Assembly: GCA_903918755.1 (NCBI GenBank)
Contig: CAIXFN010000076.1
Location: 62,001-126,000, forward strand
DNA from: an uncultured Pedosphaera sp.
Lineage (GTDB): Bacteria; Verrucomicrobiota; Verrucomicrobiia; Limisphaerales; Pedosphaeraceae
DNA length: 64,000 nt
Reading direction: 5' to 3'
Shown here: in pieces, positions 50,249 to 58,444 of the stretch
How the letters are laid out: each line of letters opens with the position of its first letter
Position numbering within the stretch: the stretch's first letter is position 1
Position numbers and translations under genes: made by a program
The notes under the pieces: model-generated
Database searches by the model: none
Told to the model about the DNA's origin: nothing
The model's input: the letters and a program-made list of their open reading frames with translations, nothing else

Positions 50249-51343
50249 TTAAAACCGGCGTAAGGGAGTCGCGTGGGAAAAGCCGGGAGCACAGGAGCCC
50301 GGAGCCATCAGCCGGCGGGCTTCGTTGATCACGTAATCCCATTGGAAGGCCGGGCCGGGATCGTTCTTGTTGGTCTGGACGTGAAAATGTCCGAGCACCC
50401 CGCCATAAGCCTCCAATTGGTCCTTGGGCAATTTGACGGTGATGAGTTCCCCTTTGTCGTTCACGGGGTAGGCGCATTTGATTTTCGGAAACACGGTGCA
50501 CAGGGTGGCGGTGAGCCGCGCCAGCGCCGCGTATTGCTCCGGAGTGAAATCATACTGGGTCAATTCCTCCCCCTGAGTGACACCATGAACGGGGTCCGGT
50601 CGGGCCGGATGGCCCACGAATCCCTGGGTGCGGATTCCGCCGTCGCCCACATTTGGAGGCAGGGTGATGATCGTGGTGCCATTGGTTTTTCGATACCAGA
50701 CGTTAAACGGGTCGCGTTCCCGCGCGCTGTAGGCACCCATATTGGCAATTTCAATTCCCACGGAGCGATCATTGGAGGTGGTGGCGTGCCAGGCGCGCTC
50801 TTTCAAATCCAGCGTCTGGTAAATGGTGCCATCCAGGTCGAGCATGAAATGGACGCTCAAATCCCGTTGGTCCTGCAACACCCGGAAGCACGTCCGGCTG
50901 ACGCCGCAAACATCAAAATGAATGACAAATTGGTCCACCACGCTTTGCAACAAGGGCAGGTCCCAACCACCGCCGCGCACCTGCTCAATCTGGGCGGGGG
51001 TCAGTCCCTTGGCCCGGAGCCCATAGCGGTTGGGCGTCCGCAACTCACGGGATGCCTTCTGGGAGGCTTCCCAACTGGACTCCTCATAGGGTCCGAAGCG
51101 CCGTTCCACCCGGTAGGCATCGTAGCCGCCTGGATCCAGCCAGAGCACCACCGGAGTTCCGGTGTGAAAGAATTTGCCCGCCACCACAATTTCATCCCCT
51201 TTACGACCGGCCGGGGTTCCGGACCGGGGGTAGGTGGCGCAGCCGGTCAGGGCCACCAGCAATCCCAGGGTAAGCACCCGGCCGAGTTGGGAAAAGTAGC
51301 GTTCGATCTGGCAGGGCCCGGCATTCTCGCAGCACATACTCAT
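50249..51343 (-). CDS. lipoprotein N-acetylmuramoyl-L-alanine amidase (Amidase_2 / PGRP-like)
   Basis: A 364-residue protein from MSMCCENAG (51343); the longer open frame upstream lacks leader features and runs into the divergent gene's region. 'VLTLGLLVALTGC' gives lipobox Cys35. The Amidase_2 fold shows zinc-ligand candidates: His in 'VVDQFVIHFDVCGVSR', His in 'RAWHATTSNDRSVGIEIAN', and 'LGHFHVQTNKNDPGPAFQWD' near the C-terminus. 'VHFMLDLDGTIYQTLDL' is the family's central hairpin. It probably cleaves the MurNAc-L-Ala bond of peptidoglycan from the periplasmic side. Divergent from the DUF1080 protein by 142 bp. Confidence 0.85.
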   Translation of the reverse strand: MSMCCENAGPCQIERYFSQLGRVLTLGLLVALTGCATYPRSGTPAGRKGDEIVVAGKFFHTGTPVVLWLDPGGYDAYRVERRFGPYEESSWEASQKASRELRTPNRYGLRAKGLTPAQIEQVRGGGWDLPLLQSVVDQFVIHFDVCGVSRTCFRVLQDQRDLSVHFMLDLDGTIYQTLDLKERAWHATTSNDRSVGIEIANMGAYSARERDPFNVWYRKTNGTTIITLPPNVGDGGIRTQGFVGHPARPDPVHGVTQGEELTQYDFTPEQYAALARLTATLCTVFPKIKCAYPVNDKGELITVKLPKDQLEAYGGVLGHFHVQTNKNDPGPAFQWDYVINEARRLMAPGSCAPGFSHATPLRRF

Positions 51344-51485
51344 TACGGCATCATCCGTATCCGCTTGTTCCCCGTCAAGTCCGCGCCGTGGACCGGGCGA
51401 ATCCGTGCGCAATCCGGGTAAGAAGTTCGCCAAGGAAGGGCCGGACAAGGCAACCGCAATCCGCTGCAATGGGCCGGTACCGCTT

Positions 51486-54400
51486 ATGAATCCGAATCCA
51501 ATTCCCCCCACCTTTCCGTGCCGACGGATCGCCGGCAACGGTCCCTTCGCAGCGCTGTTGCGACGACTCACCGGCCTCATCATCTGGCTGGGGCTGCTCG
51601 CCGGTCCGCCGGTGGGGCGCGCGGCCGGGGAGGAGGAGGGTTTCGTGCCTATTTTCAATGGTCACGACCTGACCGGCTGGGATGGCAAACCCGGTTGGTG
51701 GCGGGTGGAGGAAGGGGCGATCACCGCCGAGAGTACGCCCCAAAAGCCCTGCACCAAGCACAACTACCTGATCTGGCGCGACGGTCAGCCCGCCGATTTT
51801 GAATTGCGGCTCCGGTTTCGATTGGTGGGCGGGAATTCCGGCATCCAGTTTCGGAGCCGCGAAGTCCCGGATTGGGATACCAGCGGCTATCAGGCGGACA
51901 TGGACGCGGAAGATACTTACACCGGCGGCGTGTATGAACACACGCGCGGGGTTATCGCGCCCCGTGGTCAGCGCGTGTTAATCGCTCCGGACGGGAAACG
52001 GGAGATCACCAACCTGGGCGACCCCGGGGAGTTGCGGAAGCACTGGAAGTTGACCGAATGGAATGATTACCGGGTGATTGCCCGGGGGGCCGAAATTACG
52101 CTCTATATCAATGGAGTGATGACGGCCCAGACGGTGGATCGGCAAAAAGATCAGGCCGCCAGCCGGGGTATTCTGGCCTTTCAAATGCACCCCGGACCGC
52201 CGATGAAAGTGCAGTTCAAGGACATCCGGCTGAAGACTTTAACGAACAGTCCCGTCCTTCCCGCGGCACCGCGCGAACCGGGGGCCACGGCGGCTGAACA
52301 GATCAAGATTGCCAAGGATTTTAAAATTGAGCTGCTCTATTCCCCGCCCAAAACCCAGGGATCCTGGGTGAGCATGTGCGTGGATCCAAAAGGGCGGCTC
52401 ATCTTCTGCGACCAATATGATCTGGGACTTTACCGGGTCACGCCGCCGCCGCTGGGCGGAGCGGCGAGCGACACTAAGGTGGAGAAAATCAAAGCGGACT
52501 TGAGCGGTGCCCAGGGATTGGTCTGGGCCTTCGACAGTCTTTACGCGCTGGTGAGCAAAAACGGGAAATTCAACAGCGGGTTGTATCGGGTGCGGAGCAG
52601 CCGGGGCGATGATGAACTGGATCAAGTGGAGTTGTTGCGCCCACTGGAAGGCGGTGGCGATCACGGCTGGCATGCCCTGCTGGCGGATCCGGAAGGCAAG
52701 TCTATTTATGTGGTCGCAGGCAATGCGACCCGGGTGCGGAAACCAGAGCATTCGCGGGTCCCACCGATTTGGAGTGAGGATCACTTACTGCCCCGCCTGC
52801 CGGACGCGCGGGGATTCATGACCGACGTCCTGGCGCCGGGTGGTTGTTTCTACCGGGTGGATCCCGAGGGAAAAGACTGGGAGCTCATCTCCAATGGCTT
52901 CCGCAATCCCTATGATGCCGCCTTCAACCGCCAGGGGGAGTTGATCACCTTTGATGCGGACATGGAGTATGACATGAACACCCCGTGGTATCGCCCCACC
53001 CGGCTCTGTCTCGTGACCAGCGGGAGCGAATTCGGCTGGCGGAATGGGGCGGGCAAGTGGCCAGCCTGGTATGCGGACAGCTTGCCGGCTTTTCATGATG
53101 TAGGTCCCGGCTCGCCCGTTGGAATGACTTTCGGGTATGGCGCGCGGTTCCCGGCGCGCTACCAGGAGGCGTTGTTCCTGCCGGACTGGAGTTATGGCCG
53201 GATACTCGTGGCCCACCTGCAACCCGCCGGTGCCAGCTACCGTGCGGAAACCGAACTGTTACTCAGCGGCGCCCCCCTGCCCACGACCGATATTTTGGTG
53301 AATCCAAAGGATGGCGCGCTGTATTTCGTCACCGGCGGATGGCGGATCCAGAGCGGGCTTTACCGCGTGACTTACACGGGAACGGAATCGACCGCGCCGG
53401 CAGTGACCGTTGATACGGAGGCGGAATTACGCGCCCTCCGGCGGCGCTTGGAAGCTTTTCACGGCCATACCGATCCCGCGGCGGTGCCGGCGGTCTGGCC
53501 GTACCTGGGCCATCCGGATCGCTACATCCGGTTTGCCGCCCGGGTGGCCCTGGAGTGGCAGGCTCCCGCGCAATGGCGCGAGCGGGCCCTGGCGGAAACC
53601 CAGGTGCCGGCTTCTTTAACGGCGTTGCTGGCCCTGGTGCGGGTCAGCGCGCGCGACCAATTTCACCGCCAGCCCGGCGATCCCGTGCCCGAGACCAATT
53701 TGCAGGGACGGGTGCTGGCCGCCCTGGAACGTCTGGATTGGGAACGGCTGACGCCTGCCCAGCAGGTTGAATTAATCCGGGCTTATGACGTGACCTTCAC
53801 GCGCCTGGGCCAACCGGAGATAGGGAATCGGGAGCGTTTGGCCGCCCGATTGGCACCCCATTTTCCCGCGGCCACCCGGGAGTTGAATGCCGGGCTGTGC
53901 GAATTGCTGGCCTACCTGCAGTCGCCGACACTGGCGGCCAAAGCCGTGGCGCTCGTGGAGCGGTCGCCCACGCAGGAAGAACAGATTGAGTATGTGAAAT
54001 CACTACGACTTTTGCGGACCGGCTGGACGCCTGAACTGCGCCAGCGTTATTTCCAGTGGTTTGTGAAAGCCGGGAGCTATCGCGGGGGGGCCAGCTTTGC
54101 CGGGTTCCTGCAAATGATCAAAAAAGACGCGCTCGGCACGCTTACGGAGGAAGAGAAAGCACCGCTACAAGCCATACTGGCAGCCCGGTCCACCGGCTTA
54201 TCCCCCTTGCAAGCCATGCAACAGGGACTGTCCGGTCATGCCTTCGTCAAGGAATGGCAGGTCAGTGATCTGGCGCCGCTGGCGGAGAAGGGCTTGCATG
54301 ACCGGGGCTATGAGCGGGGGCGGCAATTGTTCGGTGGTCTCGGCTGCTTCGCCTGCCATCGTTTTGCCAATGAGGGCGGTGCCGTGGGGCCCGATCTCAC

Positions 54401-54761
54401 CAGCGCGGCGGGGCGCTTCAGTGCCCGGGATCTGCTGGAGTCGATCATCGAACCCAGCAAAACCATCAGCGATCTGTACGCCGCCATCAACATTAGCCTG
54501 GACGACGGTGATATCCTCACGGGCCGGATCGTGTATCTCGGCACGGATACCGTGCAGGTAAACACCGATCTGTTGAACCCGGGGGAAAGCACCACGGTGA
54601 ATCGCAAGCATATCAAGTCCATCACCACCTCGCCGGTTTCGCCCATGCCCGTCGGGCTCTTGAACCTGCTCTCGGAAGGTGAGGTGATGGATCTGCTGGC
54701 CTACATTCTCTCCGGCGGCAACGCGGCGAACCCCATGTTTACGGAAGCCACGGCCCATTGA
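51486..54761 (+). CDS. DUF1080 + sorbosone-dehydrogenase-like propeller + cytochrome-c fusion
   Basis: A 1091-residue exported protein starting at ATG 51486 (MNPNPIPPTF; membrane/signal 'LTGLIIWLGLLAGPP'). Residues ~50-260 are DUF1080, a concanavalin-like fold that includes 3-keto-disaccharide hydrolases: 'FVPIFNGHDLTGWDG', 'FELRLRFRLVGGNSGIQFRS', 'WNDYRVIARGAEITLYING'. Residues ~270-640 form a PVC-type propeller like L-sorbosone dehydrogenase: 'IELLYSPPKTQGSWVSMCVD', 'GLVWAFDSLYALV', 'GFRNPYDAAFNRQGELITFD'. A helical stretch follows, then a haem domain with C954-FAC-H958 and 'GPDLTSAAGRFSARDLLESI' (TIGR02603-like). The set suggests oxidation or cleavage of keto-sugars coupled to electron transfer. 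The exact substrate is unknown. Confidence 0.88.
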   Translation: MNPNPIPPTFPCRRIAGNGPFAALLRRLTGLIIWLGLLAGPPVGRAAGEEEGFVPIFNGHDLTGWDGKPGWWRVEEGAITAESTPQKPCTKHNYLIWRDGQPADFELRLRFRLVGGNSGIQFRSREVPDWDTSGYQADMDAEDTYTGGVYEHTRGVIAPRGQRVLIAPDGKREITNLGDPGELRKHWKLTEWNDYRVIARGAEITLYINGVMTAQTVDRQKDQAASRGILAFQMHPGPPMKVQFKDIRLKTLTNSPVLPAAPREPGATAAEQIKIAKDFKIELLYSPPKTQGSWVSMCVDPKGRLIFCDQYDLGLYRVTPPPLGGAASDTKVEKIKADLSGAQGLVWAFDSLYALVSKNGKFNSGLYRVRSSRGDDELDQVELLRPLEGGGDHGWHALLADPEGKSIYVVAGNATRVRKPEHSRVPPIWSEDHLLPRLPDARGFMTDVLAPGGCFYRVDPEGKDWELISNGFRNPYDAAFNRQGELITFDADMEYDMNTPWYRPTRLCLVTSGSEFGWRNGAGKWPAWYADSLPAFHDVGPGSPVGMTFGYGARFPARYQEALFLPDWSYGRILVAHLQPAGASYRAETELLLSGAPLPTTDILVNPKDGALYFVTGGWRIQSGLYRVTYTGTESTAPAVTVDTEAELRALRRRLEAFHGHTDPAAVPAVWPYLGHPDRYIRFAARVALEWQAPAQWRERALAETQVPASLTALLALVRVSARDQFHRQPGDPVPETNLQGRVLAALERLDWERLTPAQQVELIRAYDVTFTRLGQPEIGNRERLAARLAPHFPAATRELNAGLCELLAYLQSPTLAAKAVALVERSPTQEEQIEYVKSLRLLRTGWTPELRQRYFQWFVKAGSYRGGASFAGFLQMIKKDALGTLTEEEKAPLQAILAARSTGLSPLQAMQQGLSGHAFVKEWQVSDLAPLAEKGLHDRGYERGRQLFGGLGCFACHRFANEGGAVGPDLTSAAGRFSARDLLESIIEPSKTISDLYAAINISLDDGDILTGRIVYLGTDTVQVNTDLLNPGESTTVNRKHIKSITTSPVSPMPVGLLNLLSEGEVMDLLAYILSGGNAANPMFTEATAH

Positions 54762-54762
54762 T

Positions 54763-54792
54763 GCCTCCGGTCCCGTTGGTTGGACCGGAGGC
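54763..54792. terminator. 11-bp hairpin exactly between convergent stops
   Basis: GCCTCCGGTCC (54763-54773) pairs with GGACCGGAGGC (54782-54792) around 8 nt. It fills the whole 31-bp gap between the stops of the DUF1080 and cyclase genes. No T-tract. Confidence 0.55.
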
Positions 54793-57700
54793 TCACGCGA
54801 GCATGCCCAGCCGCTGAAATATGGCGTCGGCTTCGCCCAGTTTGGCTTTCGCCGCAGCGAGCGCGCCCGCTTGACGGTCCAACTCCGCGACGAGGCGGAG
54901 GGTTCGGGCGCGCTCCCCTTCCGCACCGATTTGATCGAACAGCCGGAGGGCTTCCGCAAAACAGGTGGCCGGATCATGCGCCCGCGGGGGACCGGCGGGT
55001 GCGGCCGCGCTGGCCTGGCCGCAAATCCGCCAGGCGCCCGCGAGTTCCAGCGCGCTTTCGGCCGCCTGCGCCAATTGCAAAGCCTTGCCGGCGAAGGTCA
55101 GCGCCTCGGCGACCTTTCCTTGTTTCAGGCAGGCTTCTGCCAACAGGCTGTGGGTTTCGGCCAGGAACGAACGGCCGGTGTTGGCCTCGGCCACGACCTG
55201 GCGCAAGTCCAATTCCGCCGCTGGCAATTGATTGAGTCCCAGCCACGCGCCCGCCAGGTTGGTGCGGTAGATGAGTTCACTCTCCCGGGCGCCAATCTGG
55301 CGGGCCATGGCGAGCGCCTGTTGATACAAATCCACGGCCGCCGCGTAGTCGCCCCGGGCCCGCGCCGTCTCCCCCCGGTTGCTCCACATGGAGGCGGCAT
55401 TGCGCAGGTCCCCCGTCGATTCCCAAATTTCCCGACCGCGTTGGAAATAGTCGTCCGCTTCCCGGAAATGGCCCAACTGAAGGTGGGCCACGCCATGCAG
55501 CTTGAAGCTGCGGGCCAGACCGGCGTTGTCGCCGGATTGCCGACACAACGCTTCTGTTCTTCCGGCCAGAGCCAGAACCGCGGGGGCGTCCGCCAACCGG
55601 TAATAGGCCCACCCTTTGAGATGCAGAGCCTTGATTTGTTCCTCCGCCCCGCCGGCCGCTTGGGCCAGAGCGAGGGCCTGGTCGGCGGCGGCAATGGCAT
55701 CCCGGTTGGCTCCCTGGCGTTCCCGCAGAAAGGACAGCGCGTTCCAGGCGCGCGCCTGGGCGATGCCGTCAAGGAGCACCTCCCCCAGTCGGCGTACCTC
55801 CTCGGCGTGCGCGATGGCTTCCGGGAAGCGCGCCAGCGCGCCCAGACACTCCGCCAAAGCCAGATGCCAATCCAGACGCCGCGGACGGAAGGCGGCGGCT
55901 TCAGTGCCGTCCGGGGGCAGCAGCCCCAGGGCCCGGGTGTAGAGTTCGGCGGCGATCTCCGGAGTGTGGCTGGCGGTGGCTTCCCGACCGGCCCGCGCGT
56001 ACCAATCCGCCGCTGCCTGCGGATTTTCCCCTTTTTCGAGATGGCCCCCCACCAGCGCGGCAGTTTCGCCCACCCGGTCGCCCGCCGCCGCCATCAACCA
56101 ATCTGCCACCTGGCCGTGCAGTTGGCGCCGACGTTTCTTCAACACGGTTTCGTAGGCCACATTCCGGAATAGTTCATGGGTGAACGCAAATTCCGTGGCC
56201 CCCAGCATGCTCGAGGTGGGGCGGCGGACGATAATTTGTTTGGCGACCAGCGAATCCAGGGCGCCGCCGATTTCTTTCCGGGTCAGCGCGCTGGCCCCGG
56301 TGGCGGGCTGGCCGGGCCCGGATTCACCGACGGGGTTCAACGGCGCGAGCGCGGTGTTCCAAAAGATGCGTCCCACCACCGAGGCCCGTTGGGCGAGTTC
56401 CCGTTCCTGGTTGGAAAGACTGTCCAGGCGCGCCTGCAGGACGCCGGTCAGGGTGGCCGGGAGCATGGTTTCCGCCAACCGTTGCGGTTCCACCTCCCAA
56501 TGGTCGGGTCCGGGAATGATGGCCCCCTGTTCGATGAACATCTTCAAGGCTTCCTCCACGTAGAACGGATTGCCCTCGGCCAGAACGACCACCCGCTCCA
56601 GGAGTTGGGCCGGAATTTCTGCGGCTTTGCAAAGTACCTGCTGCACCATTTCCCGGCTGTCCACCGGGCGCAGGGGGCCGAGTTGCATCCGGGTATGGTG
56701 GGAAAACCGATCCCCCCAATCCGGGCGGCGCTCATCCAGGGCGGGGCGGGCCAGGCAGACGATCAGCAGCGGGGCGCCCGGGCAGGCGCGCGCGATATGC
56801 AGGAGCAAATCCAGGGAACCGTCGTCGCTCCACTGGAGGTCATCCAGGATTACCAACGTGGGCGGGGCTGGCTGCCCCGGAGGGGTGCCGGGCGGTTGCG
56901 TGACCGCGGCAAAGAACTGCCCGGCGCAGTGAAAGGCCCGCTGGCGCATCTGCTCGGGATCATGCAACAGCCCCTGCAAGTGGGGACTTTGGGAAAAATC
57001 CAGGCGCAGCAATTGGCCGATGAAATGGGCCACCTTTGGCGTCCGGGTTTCCGCCGTTTCCGCCGGACCGCCTTGCGGCATGAACGAGGCCACGCCGGAT
57101 TCCAGTTTCGTCCGGGCAATCATCAATGTGTCCGTGTCCTGGATATCAAACCGCGCCGCCAGCAAATCGCGCATCAGCGCAAAGCTGGAACCGCGCATTT
57201 CCGCCGTGGCCCGCCCGCTGAAGAGTTGCACGCCCCCCGGGAGGGACTGCGCCCATTGTTGAAATTCGTGCACCAGGCGGGTCTTGCCCAACCCGGCCTC
57301 CGCCACCAACGTGACCACCTCGGGTTCGCGCCGCTCGCTCACGCGCCGGAGGATTTCCTGCAACTGGTTCAGCTCCAGCATGCGGCCGATCAATTCCGTC
57401 TTCACCCCCGCAACGCCGCGGACGTGCTGCGCCTCCTGGCGCGGCCGGGCCCGGGCGACCACATAAGCCCGGATCGGTTCCGTCTTGCCCTTCACGGAAA
57501 TAGGGGCGCAGGCGTGCATTTCGAACAGGCCTTCCACATGCCGGAAAGTGTCATGCGAGATCAGGACGCCGCCGCTGGGGGCGTGGCTCTGCAGCCGGCT
57601 GGCCACGTTCAAAGTCTCGCCGGTGGCCCGGAATTCCCCTTCCCGCCCCACGGGTTGGATCACCACGGGGCCGGTGTTGATGGCAATGCGCATCGGGAGC

Positions 57701-58185
57701 GGCTTCTGCTGGCCCCGGAGGGCGAGGTCGCGCAAGGAGGCCTGCACGGCGAGCGCCGCCCGGATCGCATGAGCGGGGCTGTCCTCCTGGGCCTGCTTCA
57801 CCCCGAAGAGCGCAACCAGGGCGTCGCCGATGTATTTTTCCAGCGACCCGCCCTGGGCTTCAATGAGTGGAGTGATCCGGGACCATAGGGACCCCATGTA
57901 GTCATGCACTTCCTCCGGATCGCGTTGGTCCGAAAAAGCCGTAAACCCTTCAAAATCGGCAAACAGCACGGTGACCAGCCGGCGCTCATGAACCGTGGCC
58001 CCGCGGTTGAGTTCCTCCGGCGCGTTGGTCGCAGGTGAAATCGTCCCGCCACAGGCCGGGCAGGCGGCGGCCTCCGGGGGCAGCACGGCGCCACAGTGCC
58101 GGCACCCTGCCAGCATTTCCGCACCGCACGCGCCGCAATAGCGCGCCCGCGGCCGGTTGGCCGATCCGCAATGCTTACAGTCCAT
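54793..58185 (-). CDS. zinc-ribbon / class III nucleotidyl cyclase / AAA ATPase / TPR protein
   Basis: A 1130-residue cytosolic protein. Residues 1-50 hold a double zinc ribbon with CxxC pairs ('CKHCGSANRPRARYCGACG', 'CRHCGAV', 'CPACGG'). Residues ~65-245 form a class III cyclase: metal Asps in 'TVLFADFEGFTAFSD' and 'KYIGDALVALFG', the base-recognising Lys of 'LEKYIGD', and Asn/Arg of 'ETLNVASRLQSHA', so the active site looks complete. An ATPase with P-loop 'VAEAGLGKTRLVHEFQ' (~residue 290-305) and Walker B 'TLVILDDLQWSDDGSLD' follows, as in AcyC/LuxR-like STAND proteins. The C-terminal ~450 residues are TPR-like helices. It could be a regulated cyclic-nucleotide synthase; the ligand is unknown. 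Confidence 0.88.
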   Translation of the reverse strand: MDCKHCGSANRPRARYCGACGAEMLAGCRHCGAVLPPEAAACPACGGTISPATNAPEELNRGATVHERRLVTVLFADFEGFTAFSDQRDPEEVHDYMGSLWSRITPLIEAQGGSLEKYIGDALVALFGVKQAQEDSPAHAIRAALAVQASLRDLALRGQQKPLPMRIAINTGPVVIQPVGREGEFRATGETLNVASRLQSHAPSGGVLISHDTFRHVEGLFEMHACAPISVKGKTEPIRAYVVARARPRQEAQHVRGVAGVKTELIGRMLELNQLQEILRRVSERREPEVVTLVAEAGLGKTRLVHEFQQWAQSLPGGVQLFSGRATAEMRGSSFALMRDLLAARFDIQDTDTLMIARTKLESGVASFMPQGGPAETAETRTPKVAHFIGQLLRLDFSQSPHLQGLLHDPEQMRQRAFHCAGQFFAAVTQPPGTPPGQPAPPTLVILDDLQWSDDGSLDLLLHIARACPGAPLLIVCLARPALDERRPDWGDRFSHHTRMQLGPLRPVDSREMVQQVLCKAAEIPAQLLERVVVLAEGNPFYVEEALKMFIEQGAIIPGPDHWEVEPQRLAETMLPATLTGVLQARLDSLSNQERELAQRASVVGRIFWNTALAPLNPVGESGPGQPATGASALTRKEIGGALDSLVAKQIIVRRPTSSMLGATEFAFTHELFRNVAYETVLKKRRRQLHGQVADWLMAAAGDRVGETAALVGGHLEKGENPQAAADWYARAGREATASHTPEIAAELYTRALGLLPPDGTEAAAFRPRRLDWHLALAECLGALARFPEAIAHAEEVRRLGEVLLDGIAQARAWNALSFLRERQGANRDAIAAADQALALAQAAGGAEEQIKALHLKGWAYYRLADAPAVLALAGRTEALCRQSGDNAGLARSFKLHGVAHLQLGHFREADDYFQRGREIWESTGDLRNAASMWSNRGETARARGDYAAAVDLYQQALAMARQIGARESELIYRTNLAGAWLGLNQLPAAELDLRQVVAEANTGRSFLAETHSLLAEACLKQGKVAEALTFAGKALQLAQAAESALELAGAWRICGQASAAAPAGPPRAHDPATCFAEALRLFDQIGAEGERARTLRLVAELDRQAGALAAAKAKLGEADAIFQRLGMLA

Positions 58186-58444
58186 AGTGGTGGCGCGACG
58201 GGCGAAGGCTTTTGGAACTGACCGTCATCCCGTTGTCCGTGATCCCAGGTTGCATGCCGCTTATGTAACACCCGCTCCGCCGGAAAGGAAATGACAAGCC
58301 GCGGCGGTGCGGGAACATGATTCCCGCACTGGCGGGACGGTTGAGGATTGACGAAGGCCCGCGGGACGGGGAAATTCAACGGCAACGCGGACGATACGCC
58401 CGCGCCCCGTATCCGGCGGGTTTCCCAATTCTACAAGCAAGCAT

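Noticed and set aside
51344-51658. Longer N-terminus of the amidase
   Set aside because: The extension overlaps the divergent gene and would place the lipobox at residue ~140.
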